A stretch of 27,252 nucleotides of DNA from Fragilaria crotonensis (GCA_022925895.1 JAKSYS010000758.1:1-27252), one strand, 5' to 3'. Positions 1 through 10,233 are shown, counted from the stretch's first letter. Notes: generated from the letters alone by a model not told the origin. A program made the numbers and translations.

Positions 1-85
1 TGAAGAAGTGCATTGACAGCAGGCCGAAGCCACATCAGACACCGCATTCTCTCACGACTCACATGTCACAAAGGCTTTCCCCACA

Positions 86-1906
86 ATGTCGCCGCTTCCT
101 CTGTCGAAAGTAATGCATCGTATCATAGGCGCTCTGAGCGCAACGAGCCGAGGTGGGATATACGCTGGTCTCGATCGATTCGCTGGTTCTAAGCCGGAGA
201 ACTACGGGGTGGATTTTGAGACTGAATCATTTCTCGATTCCGTCGCCAAATGCCGGCTCGTCTTTCTTGGCGAGATTCACTCTGTGCCGCAGATTGTTGC
301 CATGCAAGCCGCTGTTTTGCAGAAAATGGCTTCGCTGCCTGGCACATTACATGTCATCTTCGAGCACTTTTCCTTCGAGATGCAAGAAATTCTGGAGAAC
401 TACCAAGCAAAGAAGATAACCTTTGATGAAATGGTAGAGCGCTATGATCAGATTGGCACAGAAGGGCACAATTTGCAACCCTACAGACCCTTGCTAGAGA
501 ATGCAAAAGAAGGACATATCAAACTTCACGCAGGATTTCTCCCACGCACGTACGCACGACTACTTATGAAGGACAGTGAAGCAGCCGCCTTGAAATCTGC
601 CGCGCCTTGGCTGAAACCCAACACAACAAAGCTTGAAGGTACGGAATTTCACTACAACCTCTTTGAATCCATGCTTTCGGGTCGCAACATTCACGACGGG
701 AATCCTCCAGTCGACCAGTTCCAACGAATCTTCAAAGCCCAACTACTCAAGGATGTTGCAATGGCACACAGAATCAATACCTTGATTAGCGAATCCGAAG
801 ATGAGGAAGATCGTTTTCTGGTCATAGCGGGGAATGGTCATCTGTCGTATTATCAAGGAGTTCCTGAGAGAGTCTTGGCGGAACATCCTCAGCTTGTCAA
901 TACATGCTGTCTAATAACAAGTCACGAATGGGATAAAGGGCTAATTGGAGGTAGTACTCCTATCCATTTGCTCGATGAGCTCGAAGCGGGTCCGCCAGGA
1001 GCCAATCCTGCCGATTATTTCTACGTCTTTCAAGAGGGTGAGGATCCGGACGCGGTGAAGGCTGAGACGAGAGAAGCCTATGACAAAGTCGGAGAGACAG
1101 CCCATGTTGAAGGCAATCTGCTGAGAGCCAGGGCGATCATGTCGTACTTGGGATACACAGAAGAAGAGATTGAGATCGCCGGTAGTGATGCTTTCAACTA
1201 TCAAGGCGTTGGAAACCCGCTTCGTCATGCAAACATTCAACCAGGGGAGAGAGTCTTGGATGTTGGCTCTGGTCTTGGCATCGATTCGATTCTTGCCTCA
1301 CACCACGCGGGTCCAGAAGGCAAAGTCATAGGTATTGACATCAGTCAACGCGAGGTTAGTCATGCCCAAGCACGAGCATATGAGAGAGGCCTGGATATCC
1401 GTTTCTCAGTCGCCGATATGGAATCGATTCCGCTTCCCGACAATTGCATAGATGTTGTCATTTCGAACGGGGCATTATGTCTCTCACCGAATAAAGAGCG
1501 GGCATTTGCGGAACTGTATCGAGTCCTGAAGCCAGGAGGGCGAATCGCTGTTTGTACGACAACAATCCTTTCGGAAAAGCTGGATAAAGCTGTGAAGTGG
1601 CCCCTGTGCATGAGAATGTTCATTGCAAAGAATGAACTTGAGCCTATGTGCAAACGGTTAGGCTACGTGAACGTTGTAATTGACGACAACGACTCAAAAA
1701 TGACGTACGAGTTGCCAGAGGAGCTACAAGAATTGAATCCAGATCGTAACCGTGTGCACATCGGAAGCAAAGAGTTCGAGCACTTACAAGAATACGACAT
1801 GGATGCGATCTGTGCACGAGTCTGCGTGGTAGCTCACAAACCAGAAGGGAAACCGCTTCGAACGCAGTCTGAACCTCTAGTAGCTCTACTAGAACCCACA
1901 AAGTAA
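86..1906 (+). CDS. ChaN/Tiki-like domain fused to ArsM-like SAM methyltransferase
   Basis: Intact single-exon 606-aa protein. Residues about 56-300 resemble the ChaN (DUF399, Tiki-superfamily) fold: LGEIHS at 61-66, FEHFSFEMQ at 92-100, YRPLLENA at 133-140 and the late AGNGHLSYYQGVPERV at 248-263. Bacterial ChaN binds haem; related Tiki proteins are metalloproteases. Residues about 330-590 are a Rossmann methyltransferase: VLDVGSGLGID at 390-400 (SAM motif I), GIDIS at 416-420, YRVLKPGGRIAV at 478-489. The lead-in (GYTEEEIE, then GVGNPLRHA) and SNGALCLSPNKER match arsenite methyltransferases (ArsM) better than ordinary UbiE-like enzymes. However, the ArsM cysteine in the NCVxNLSP motif is Gly462 here, while a Cys at about 508 may be kept, so arsenic methylation is uncertain. 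No clear presequence. The gene is convergent with its right neighbour, 170 bp apart. The domains are clear; the substrate is not. Confidence 0.85.
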   Translation: MSPLPLSKVMHRIIGALSATSRGGIYAGLDRFAGSKPENYGVDFETESFLDSVAKCRLVFLGEIHSVPQIVAMQAAVLQKMASLPGTLHVIFEHFSFEMQEILENYQAKKITFDEMVERYDQIGTEGHNLQPYRPLLENAKEGHIKLHAGFLPRTYARLLMKDSEAAALKSAAPWLKPNTTKLEGTEFHYNLFESMLSGRNIHDGNPPVDQFQRIFKAQLLKDVAMAHRINTLISESEDEEDRFLVIAGNGHLSYYQGVPERVLAEHPQLVNTCCLITSHEWDKGLIGGSTPIHLLDELEAGPPGANPADYFYVFQEGEDPDAVKAETREAYDKVGETAHVEGNLLRARAIMSYLGYTEEEIEIAGSDAFNYQGVGNPLRHANIQPGERVLDVGSGLGIDSILASHHAGPEGKVIGIDISQREVSHAQARAYERGLDIRFSVADMESIPLPDNCIDVVISNGALCLSPNKERAFAELYRVLKPGGRIAVCTTTILSEKLDKAVKWPLCMRMFIAKNELEPMCKRLGYVNVVIDDNDSKMTYELPEELQELNPDRNRVHIGSKEFEHLQEYDMDAICARVCVVAHKPEGKPLRTQSEPLVALLEPTK

Positions 1907-2076
1907 CAGGTGTCCAACTTTTCAAAATTAACAAGTTCAAGGTTGCTCGTCTGTCTGCCTATCTCTGGGGTGAGCGAGAGAACGAACTGATGGCTCCCGC
2001 ATTACTGCCGCGCACTGCATTCTAGCTGATGGCCTCCACCGAAGGCTCGTCGTACGGTTTCCTTGAAGGGAGGACA

Positions 2077-3552
2077 TCATCCTGATATTGAGTAGATCGG
2101 TGAGGGAGATCGCTTTGATCCTGTCTGTGTTATTTGCCCAGAAGGTGTCTGCAAATCCCACCCGTCTGGCAATGCGGAGGGGTCGATCTCAGCCTTGAAG
2201 ACGCCTCCTTGTCCAGAAACTTGCAGTGGGCGTTTAAGATAGGCGACTCGTTTAATTTCCGTCACCATCCGACCGCTATCAGCGCCAAAAGCTGCAACCT
2301 TTCGTTCGAAATCAGGGATGCTTCGTTCGGCTTCAGTTGTTTCGTAGGTCTTGCCAATTTCGCAAATGGCTACGGCCATTCCTTTACCAAACCCCTTAGG
2401 CAATGATTTGAGTTGTCGAACCTCTAAGTCAGACAACCCATCTCTTTTCATAATATCGATGTGTTTGTCGCCGTCAGGATACGTGCGCTGACCCACGTGC
2501 AATAGCATTTGAGTTCCCTCTGGGTAGGGAGCAAACATAGTTCCATTCCTCGTTTCGAGCGTTTTGTAGCCGTTGGCCAACAATGCTGCGAAGGGTAAAT
2601 TCATGGAAAAGACCCTTACAACGACTCGTTCTTTATTTGTGGAGGACATGAGAGCCAGATCCTTCGCAAAACTTTTACCATTCTTCGGGTCTCGGGCCAG
2701 TGCGAACGAAACCTTATCTCCCACTTCCACAATGGCGTCGTTTGGAAGATTGATGAAATGAAAAAACACGTCCGTTGTGGTACGATCACCGTATTTAATG
2801 AATCCATAGCGTTTTTCCAAGCTTGCGGTTTTTACAACACCTTCCAGTCGCTGTGTCGAGACCGTTTTGTGATTGGTAACAGACCCGTCCCATTCGACGA
2901 TAGTGCTTGGTAATTTATCCCATTCCTCAAATTTCCTTAAGCCAGTCTCAAAAATTGCGTAGTTCTGCAGACCTGCGGGACAATGCACAGTTAGAACTCC
3001 CAACTCGCTAACTGGTTCGCAGTTCCCGAATTTTCCATCGCGAGCATCATCGAAGAATAGCATCTGGTCGTAATCTACTCCGCTTGCCTTTTTCAGGTTC
3101 GCAAAGTGTGTACGCTTGTTTCCGGGGAAGATTTCAACGTAATCCATGAGTTCACGCAACTTGAATTGATCTAGCAAATCTTGCGCCCACTCGACCGACT
3201 TGGTTCTCGAGGCCACAGCAAACTTGGTACCCGACGGATAATCACCCCTCCTGATTGCGTCCACTACAGCTTTTGAGCCTTCAAAAAGTGTCACATCTTT
3301 TCCAGCTATTGGTGTCGTTCCAGCCCGTTCGTGTGTGCGTAGCTGATAGAGTTCTGGGGTCCAAATCGTATTGTCCAAATCGAAGACAATCAGTGCAGGG
3401 AATGCACTCAAGAGCTGCTGCGATAACAACCGAGATTCACGCGGAAAAAAGGTATTTTGGAAGCCACAAACATTGGCAGATAGAAACAAACAGCAATGCA
3501 GGATGAAATTGAGGATCGAACGGGAGACCCTAATGGAATTCCGGCCTGCCAT
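2077..3552 (-). CDS. MDP-1-type HAD phosphatase / cold-shock-like / ASCH fusion protein
   Basis: 491 aa from the ATG at 3552. I chose this start because it begins a signal-like N-terminus (hydrophobic stretch about 13-30 ending SANVCG|F). The frame stays open for 90 further codons upstream without recognisable protein. Residues about 54-215 match magnesium-dependent phosphatase 1: HAD motif I FDLDNT (57-62), motif II VASRT (113-117), motif IV FFDDARDG (166-173). MDP-1 is a phosphotyrosine/sugar-phosphate type phosphatase. Residues about 236-302 look like a cold-shock/OB fold with the RNA-binding strands KRYGFIKYG (247-255) and DVFFHF (261-266). Residues about 309-465 look like an ASCH/PUA-like domain: MNLPFAALLANGYKTLETR (317-335) and a late SGQGGVFKAEID. 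A phosphatase joined to two nucleic-acid-binding folds suggests RNA-linked metabolite repair, which is inference. Phe after the predicted cleavage site would allow plastid import, weakly supported. Confidence 0.8.
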   Translation of the reverse strand: MAGRNSIRVSRSILNFILHCCLFLSANVCGFQNTFFPRESRLLSQQLLSAFPALIVFDLDNTIWTPELYQLRTHERAGTTPIAGKDVTLFEGSKAVVDAIRRGDYPSGTKFAVASRTKSVEWAQDLLDQFKLRELMDYVEIFPGNKRTHFANLKKASGVDYDQMLFFDDARDGKFGNCEPVSELGVLTVHCPAGLQNYAIFETGLRKFEEWDKLPSTIVEWDGSVTNHKTVSTQRLEGVVKTASLEKRYGFIKYGDRTTTDVFFHFINLPNDAIVEVGDKVSFALARDPKNGKSFAKDLALMSSTNKERVVVRVFSMNLPFAALLANGYKTLETRNGTMFAPYPEGTQMLLHVGQRTYPDGDKHIDIMKRDGLSDLEVRQLKSLPKGFGKGMAVAICEIGKTYETTEAERSIPDFERKVAAFGADSGRMVTEIKRVAYLKRPLQVSGQGGVFKAEIDPSALPDGWDLQTPSGQITQTGSKRSPSPIYSISG

Positions 3553-3977
3553 CGTGATGAGTGATGTGGCGGTATGTGCGACAGCATATGAGCATTGCCA
3601 ATTGCCTGCACCGGCAGTGTAGACCGTCGAACGGTGACGGCCGCTGATGATGACCATGACAGAGGCCTTGTACAGTAGCCTTCGTACGTTACTGTACTGG
3701 AGTTCCAGTAGCTTATTGCGTCTGTGAGAGATGCACGCTGCACGCTGCAAACTTAATCCAAAAATGCAGACAACCGTTATAGATTTTATAGAGCACTGTA
3801 TTCCGTACTCCGAGTACGACACAACACAACTGTAGTCTATGCACTATGCACCATCTCGATTCCGGAGAAGGTAGGGACGACGGGTAGAGTCCTCGTAACT
3901 GAAGCTTCCCAACTCGCAACGCAAGATGCAACTACCTCCAAGTACAATTGCAATTCTGAAAGCTATAAAATGCTCCA
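3553..3977. other. Spacer between GOGAT 3' end and the HAD-fusion 5' end
   Basis: 425 bp with no convincing gene. It must hold the 3' end of the glutamate synthase transcript and the promoter/5' UTR of the leftward HAD fusion. A 90-codon open extension of the latter lies here but carries no recognisable domain. Visible structure is limited to a short palindrome ACTGGA-GT-TCCAGT near 3694-3707 and a small direct repeat of GCACGCT near 3731-3745. Confidence 0.5.
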
Positions 3978-6900
3978 TTAATCAGCACACCGAGCAGTTT
4001 GATCTGGCGACAGTTGGCCACCAACTGCAAGGAAACACAGAGCTCCGTCAGGGGCCGCTGCTGATACTCGGGTGGCAACGTCCTGCGTTTCACCGGAGAC
4101 AGCAGTGGACAGCCTCTCTGAAGGTGGGAATATTTGCCAGAACTTTTTCTTCTCGCTGTCCCAGTTGTTCAGAATCTCCTCCGCTCGTTCACTTCCAGTC
4201 TTCTCGAAGTGCCTTTCGATCATCAACTTTAGTTGAGCTTCCCCGGCAGCCGTACTGACCCGTTGAACTGCGACAATTTCTCGATTAACTTTTTCCAAGA
4301 ACTCGTCTCCTTCAGTATTGTCGTAGAAGTAGGCAACGCCACCTGTCATTCCGGCGCCAACGTTTCTGCCTACAGAGCCGAGCATCACAACCACACCGCC
4401 AGTCATGTACTCGCAGCAGTGGTCACCGGCCCCCTCCGCAACCGCGAAGGCGCCGCTGTTTCGAACGCAAAATCGTTCACCAGTGCGCCCGTTGGCGTGG
4501 AAATCGCCACCTGTCGCTCCGTAGAGACAAGCATTTCCAACAATGCTTGAGTCAGCAGCGACGAAACCAGCGCTGTTGTCAGGAACAATTACGATCTCTC
4601 CGCCGTGCATGCCCTTTCCAACGTAGTCATTGGCTTCTCCAGAAAGTCGCACGTTCAACCCTGGGAGCATGAAGGCGCCGAATGACTGACCCGCGCTACC
4701 GTCAAACTGAACATTGATGGTTCCTTTGAATCCGGAATTGCCATGAGCGCGGGCAATATCACCCGCCAACATGGCACAGGTACTGCGATCAGTGTTCCTG
4801 ATATTGTAGCGAGCAAGTGTTTCACCCTCGTTGTTTGCGATGATCTGTTTGATATCGTTGTTGCTGCAGATTTCGCGATCCAAGTCGGAACTGAAGCCAT
4901 TTCGGTGAATGACTTCCTCCTTCATGACTTCTACACCCCCTTCAATCTTGGCGCGAAGGAAAGAGCGGTCTCCACTCACATCTGGAATGCCCGAGAAGAA
5001 CTGATTCAAATCAAGGCTCTTCGTCTTCTCGATACGCTGTTTCTGAAGCTTGCTTTGTTTCAAGAGGTCAGCTCTTCCAATCAGGTCTTCAAAGCGAGCG
5101 TATCCGAGGTGGGCCATGAGCTCTCGCATTTCCTCAGCAACAAATTCAAAGAAATTGACGACATGCTCAGGGGTACCTGGAAATTTCTTTCGAAGTTCTT
5201 CTTTTGACTTGTAACACCAACTGGGCAAGTGTTCAAGTGACAAACACGAGCCATAACACATCCCTCGGCGATCATCGCAATGGTTCCGAAACCATACTCT
5301 TCGGCACCCAGCATGGCCGCAATGGCGACATCACGTCCGGTGCGAATGCCTCCGTCAACACGAATAACAACACGGTCGCGAAGACCATTGTTAACAAGCG
5401 CTGCATGTGCTTCAGCAAGGCCGAACTCCCACGGACTGCCAGCGTGCTTGATTGACGAAAGTGGAGACGCTCCGGTGCCGCCATCTCCTCCGGAGATTTG
5501 AATGACATCGGCGTCAGCCTTTGCCACTCCACACGCTACAGTTCCAATTCCAATAGAGGAAACAAGTTTGACCGAAACACCAGCCTTTTCGTTAACCGCG
5601 TGAAGATCGTGAATCAACTGAGCAAGATCCTCAATACTGTAGATATCATGGTGAGGTGGAGGCGAGATGAGGGTGACTCCTGGCTTACTGGCGCGGAGGC
5701 CGGCGATGTATTCGGAGACCTTTGGTCCTGGGAGCTGACCACCCTCACCAGGCTTCGCACCTTGGGCCATCTTGATCTCCAATTGCTTAGCAGTAACCAA
5801 AAACTCAGGTGTTACACCGAATCTGCCACTTGCAACCTGGTGGATGTAGGAATTCGCTGAATCTCCATTTTTCAAACCAGCAAGATGAGGAAACGTCGCA
5901 CTTCTGCCCTTCTCGTCAACATCCATGATGGGCTTTCCGCGAATGACATCTTCCCCACCCTCGCCAGAGTTAGATTTTCCACCTATGCGGTTGACAGCTA
6001 CGGCAAGAGTTTCATGAGCCTCGCGACTCAAAGCACCAAGAGACATGGCACCAGTGCAGAAACGAGCCATGATAGCAGACGCAGGCTCGACTTCAGAGAT
6101 TGGGATACTGGGGCGATCCGAGTCAAAATCAAGTAAGTCGCGGATATTTGCGAGAGGTGCAACCTCAAGACTCTTTCTGAAGATCTCGTAGTTCGCAACA
6201 CTCTTAGGCTTAACTCCGTCGTTCTCGAGCTCATCCCGGTTGGTGGCAGCGCTGACCTTTTTATCCATCCCGATCGCGTCATGCAAGAGCTTAGCTAAAT
6301 CAGCTGAGTTTGCATGGTATTCCCCAAGAGCAGGGACCGGCTTGTAGAAGCCAAAGTTCATCAGCTTAGTTTTTGCAGCAGCAACCTCTGGGCGCATCAT
6401 AACAGTTTCGTGGGCAATGTCGCTCAATGTCAACCCGCCGATACGGCTAGTGGTTCCCTTGAAACTGCGCTCGATGGTCTCTTCGCCGAGTCCGATGGCT
6501 TCAAAGATTTGGGCTCCGGAATAAGATGTAAGCAGAGAAATTCCCATCTTGGAAAGGATCTTAAGCAAACCATCTTCAACAGCCTTGCGATAGTTCTGTT
6601 GAGCTTCATCAAGGGATGTCTTGGTCAATTTTCCGGACTCCATCATCTTTTGAACCTTCTCCTGTCCATGCCATTGTTTCACAGTCTCAAGAGCTAGGTA
6701 TGGGTGCACAGCGTTTGCTCCGTATCCTACCAGGCAAGCGAAATGATGAGTTGACCAAGCCCCACCAGTTTCTGCAATAATACCAGCGTCCATGCGCAAC
6801 CCTTCATCAATGAGTCTGTGATGGACGGCCCCAACTGCCAAGAGAGGTGGGATGTAGCTGGTCTCGTCAAGTACAGCCTGCGTCTCAGCCAAGTCGCTAA

Positions 6901-9245
6901 GAATGACAACTTCGATGCCACTTCTCACAGCGGCGACAGCTTCGTCGCACAGTTTGTCGAGGGCGGATTTGATTCCTTCGGGGCCGAGCTTGAGGTCGAA
7001 GCGAGTGGTGAGAGTAGCTTGCTTGAACCCGCCATTTTCTTCCTTTGCATACTCCTTGATGAGGGCCATCTCCGAATCGTTCAGGACAGGAGATTCAAGG
7101 TGGATCAAACGCGCACCTTTCTCGGAAACCTTGTAGATGCTTTCCTTTCTACCCAGCGTCGTTGCAAGGGACATCACAACACCCTCGCGAAGTGGATCAA
7201 TAGGAGGGTTGGTGACTTGAGCGAAGCGTTGCTTGAAATAATTGTAAAGTGGTTGAGGACGTGTTGAAAGGGCAGCGATAGGAGCGTCATCTCCCATTGA
7301 ATACGTCGTCTCCTTCCCGCTTCCAGCCATATCAGCTATCTGCATACCGATGTCCTCCAGACCCCAACCAAAGGTGCTTTGCGCAAAGGTGGCAGTGAGA
7401 TCATCGTACAAACGCTCATCGGAGCCAAATTTCATCTTCTTGACATCCTTTCTCTGGCGTTGAATCCAATCTCCATAAGGATGACCTATGGTAGTGACGA
7501 CTGTTAGAAATTGAATAGCTCTCAAATCACAGTTTCCCAGTTCACTTACGGGAGGCAATCTCGCTCTTGATTTTAATATTGTCCTTGAATTCTCCAGTAA
7601 CAAGGTCGACGTTGATCATTTGTCCTGGGCCTAGACGTCCCTTTTCGATAATGGTTGACTCGTCGAGACCAGGAATGACTCCAGTTTCGCTCATCATGTA
7701 AACAGTTCCATCGATAGTTCTTGAAAATCGCGCAGGACGAAGGCCGTTTCGATCCAAAGAAGCACCAATTGACTTTCCATCAGAAAACACGAGAAGGGCA
7801 GGACCATCCCAAGCCTCCAAGAGGCCGCCGTGGAATTTGTAAAAATCGACAATTTCGGGATTGTCCTTTAAGTCGGGAGAGTTCTCATACGCAGTAGGGA
7901 CCAGCGCCATGAGGGCGCAAGGAGCACGATGACGAGAGTGGCACATGAGTTCAAAGACAGCATCTAAGTTGGCGGAGTCTGAACGGCCCAAGTCGATGAG
8001 GGGCTCCAAGACAGATGGGATATCTTGGGTGTTGCACATCATCACAATATTGTCAGTGGCGTCATAGTCAACCAAATCGCGGACATCCCCTTTGGAGTCA
8101 CCGTTGGCTCCATTGATCGTGGAGCTTGAGGAAGTGTCTTCATCGAGATCAAACTCTGACGAGATTGGGATACCCTTGGCAGCCTCTCGAGCCTTAATCC
8201 AGTTTACGTTGCCCAGCAGGGTATTGATTTCACCGTTATGACCCACAACACGCATAGGCTGGGCAAGGGGCCATCGCGGGTTTGTGTTGGTCGAGAAGCG
8301 TCTGTGATAAATGACAAACTTGGTTGTGTAATCTGGATTTTGCAGATCTTTGTAGAACCGAGGGAGAACTTCGGATTGGACCATGCCCTTGTATACAATT
8401 GTGCGACAGCTGAAGGATGCCACATACACTTCGCCATCGCCATCCTCCCAAACAAGTCCACGCAATTTGCGTTCGACGTCGAAACGACGTCTGACCAAAT
8501 ATAGGGTTCTCTCAAAGCCGTCGCGGGAATCGTCGTCGTAATCCAGACGCGGTGGGGCCTTGACGAAGAATTGCCACATACTTGGCTGTGCTTTGCGGGC
8601 CATCTCACCAAGAACAGAAGGGTCGACTGGAACCTCGCGCCATCCCATGAACTCCAGTTCGTTGGCACGGCAGACATCTTCAATGACTTGCTTGACATCG
8701 TTTCGTCGCTGCTCGTTCTGTGGCAAGAAGATCATTCCAACACCTGGCTTGTGGGTGCTGCCTTCGGAGAGGAATTCGGGGAATAATTTCCAAGGAATTT
8801 GCGTCATGATACCAGCACCGTCTCCTGAGACACCATCACCTCCGCAAGCCCCGCGGTGCTCCATGCAACCGAGGGCCGAAAGACCGTCTTGTAGGACCTT
8901 GTGACTGCCAAATTCATCTGCAACCAAGAGACAAAGAAGGAGAGCAAAGTATGTCAGATGGACAGAAAGGCAGAGAATCACCATTCGACTCGTTTGACCT
9001 TCTTCCTCGATAAGCACGTCCAACTCACCACCTGAGTGTGTGTTTGCGATGAAACCGACACCACATGCGTCACGCTCCTTGACGAGTGCCCGCGGACCAT
9101 CGAACATGTTGGATGGTTTGTCGGTAGTAAAGGCCATTTGGAGCTTCGAGTCAAAAATCTTGGCAGGCACTCTCGGCGAAGAAGGCAAGAAAGCATTAGC
9201 AGGCCATGCCGCCATCATTAAGGTGGCTGTCAACGAATATCTCAT
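3978..9245 (-). CDS. GLTS: Ferredoxin-dependent glutamate synthase (Fd-GOGAT), plastid-targeted; three exons, one frame break
   Basis: Converts 2-oxoglutarate plus glutamine to two glutamates using reduced ferredoxin in the plastid. Exons: 9245-9029, 8917-7550, 7485-3978; about 1,697 aa if one lost base is allowed for. The N-terminus is a signal peptide ending PANAF|LPSS, the diatom plastid motif. The mature protein should begin at Cys61 (CGVGF), the Ntn amidotransferase nucleophile. Downstream come the central and FMN domains (ASGRFGVTPE, GAKPGEGGQLPG, SPPPHHDIYSIEDL, GGDGGTGASPLSSIKHAG), the [3Fe-4S] cysteines C-x5-C-x4-C (CVMARVCHLNTC) and the GXGXG beta-helix (GEANDYVGKGMHGGEIV, GNACLYGATGG). 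The insertion LAGLKNGDSANS and the absence of a GltD-like C-terminus favour the ferredoxin form over NADH-GOGAT. The reading frame breaks at 5202-5205, directly after the Fe-S motif, with full homology resuming in the -1 frame. Confidence 0.96.
7486..7549 (-). other. GOGAT intron 2
   Basis: 64-bp intron with GTAAGT donor at 7549 and CATAG acceptor ending at 7486, with a TCTAACA branch-like motif. Splicing gives EIASRHPYGDW, aligning without gap to the NPYGKW region of Fd-GOGATs. A competing acceptor at 7501 (CTAACAG) keeps the frame too but would add five residues, so I prefer 7486. Confidence 0.85.
8918..9028 (-). other. GOGAT intron 1 (in-frame, stop-free)
   Basis: 111-bp intron with GTGAGT donor at 9028 and TTGCAG acceptor ending at 8918; a CTGAC branch-like motif lies upstream of the acceptor. 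Splicing joins THSG to DEFGSHKV through a GAT codon, matching the family. Its length is a multiple of three and it has no stop, so translating the DNA directly would wrongly insert 37 residues, strongly hydrophobic. Confidence 0.88.
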
Positions 9246-9602
9246 GGTTGGATCGACTTGATGAATGTGTCTGTATAGCCTATAAGAATATCAAATCAAT
9301 GGGTTCGACAATCAAGTCAATCTCTGGAAATGAGCAAGAACAGCAGACTAGCTTCAGAATGAAGCAATTGCAAAGAAGGGAAACGTGTGGGACTCGGCGA
9401 GTTCGGACAGTATCACTCCAACTTCCGCCGTAGGAACAAGAGCAACTTCTTTAATGCACCCAACTCAGAAGGATCGGATCGAATGAACTTTCGGGTCAGC
9501 CCGGTGTTCCGAACCCCAAAATCTTTTTCAACAAAGGGAATGAACGGCTGATGGACTGCGGACGGTGGACCACTAAAAATCTCTCATCACGACGAAGTTG
9601 CG

Positions 9603-9627
9603 GTACTTGTACATATGATACAAGTAC
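9603..9627. repeat. Inverted repeat GTACTTGTA / TACAAGTAC
   Basis: Perfect 9-bp arms (9603-9611 and 9619-9627) separated by CATATGA. It sits in the divergent spacer and could form a small cruciform or be a dimeric protein-binding site. Confidence 0.85.
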
Positions 9628-9729
9628 ACACTGGTAGAGAAGTACTGGTACATGGTACTAATATACTGTATGCATATGTTAGTACATAACTCATTCTGTA
9701 TTCTGTACCAACCTCACTACCCACAGATG

Positions 9730-9753
9730 CAAGTACCTGGTACCAGGTGCTTG
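9730..9753. repeat. 24-bp near-perfect palindrome centred on GGTACC
   Basis: CAAGTACCTGGT followed by ACCAGGTGCTTG; only one pair is mismatched. It has no spacer, which suits a symmetric binding site better than a transcript hairpin. A related arrangement lies at 11866-11894. Confidence 0.85.
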
Positions 9754-10110
9754 TACTCCATATGAAATATTCTGTACAAGTCCACTATCATACAAGTATG
9801 TATGCCATAGTTGGTCTACTCTGACTCCTGAGACTCCTGACTTCGACTCCGACTCCGGACGCATCATATTCTAGTTTGTATGCATAGTTTGTACATGTAC
9901 CCTCAGACAATGACAGTTCTACGGTAAGCGTACATCTACCGGTACTTGTATCATATATCATATGCATATCTCTTAGGTAGTACTAGTACCAAGTACAGTA
10001 CTTGTACCAACAGTCCTCGTTCCTCGTCGCCCACTCGTGACTCGTGATTCTTTGTCCACGAGAAGAAGCGAACCTGTAAATGTCTGCACTGTGCACCAGT
10101 ACACCTTTGT

Positions 10111-10135
10111 GCCCAGAGCCCAGAGCCCAGAGCCC
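10111..10135. repeat. Short tandem repeat of a 7-bp unit
   Basis: Three and a half copies of GCCCAGA/CCCAGAG just upstream of the small membrane protein gene, probably in its 5' UTR or proximal promoter. No function is apparent. Confidence 0.85.
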
Positions 10136-10233
10136 GATTCAAGCCACGATGAAAAACAGGCACCAAGTATCAGCGGACTTGATTATTTGCTGAACTCGAG
10201 CAAAGGTGCCGATTGTCGGTCTTGACCTCCACC

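Larger units (their letters stand above)
9246..10233. promoter_or_regulatory. Divergent intergenic region rich in GTAC palindromes
   Basis: 988 bp between GOGAT (leftward) and the small membrane protein gene (rightward), so both promoters must lie here. No gene is visible. Between 9601 and 10020 I count 21 GTAC tetramers in 420 bp, against about 1-2 expected by chance, many in hairpin-capable inverted repeats. A run of GACTCC-like units occurs near 9828-9858. I cannot identify a TATA box or a nitrogen-response site with any confidence. Confidence 0.6.

Noticed and set aside
3553-3822. 90-codon N-terminal extension of the HAD-fusion frame
   Set aside because: No domain or conserved-looking sequence, and it would bury the signal-like segment that begins at the ATG at 3552.
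4743-5207. 154-codon plus-strand open frame opposite GOGAT
   Set aside because: Exactly antisense to conserved GOGAT beta-helix and FMN-domain coding sequence; its apparent length is a codon-bias shadow.
6818-7267. 149-codon plus-strand open frame opposite GOGAT
   Set aside because: Antisense shadow of the GOGAT central domain with no recognisable protein character.
7501-7549. Alternative short (49-bp) form of GOGAT intron 2 using the acceptor at 7501
   Set aside because: It keeps the frame but inserts five extra residues before HPYGDW; the acceptor at 7486 aligns without a gap to Fd-GOGATs, and CTAAC there fits better as the branch site.
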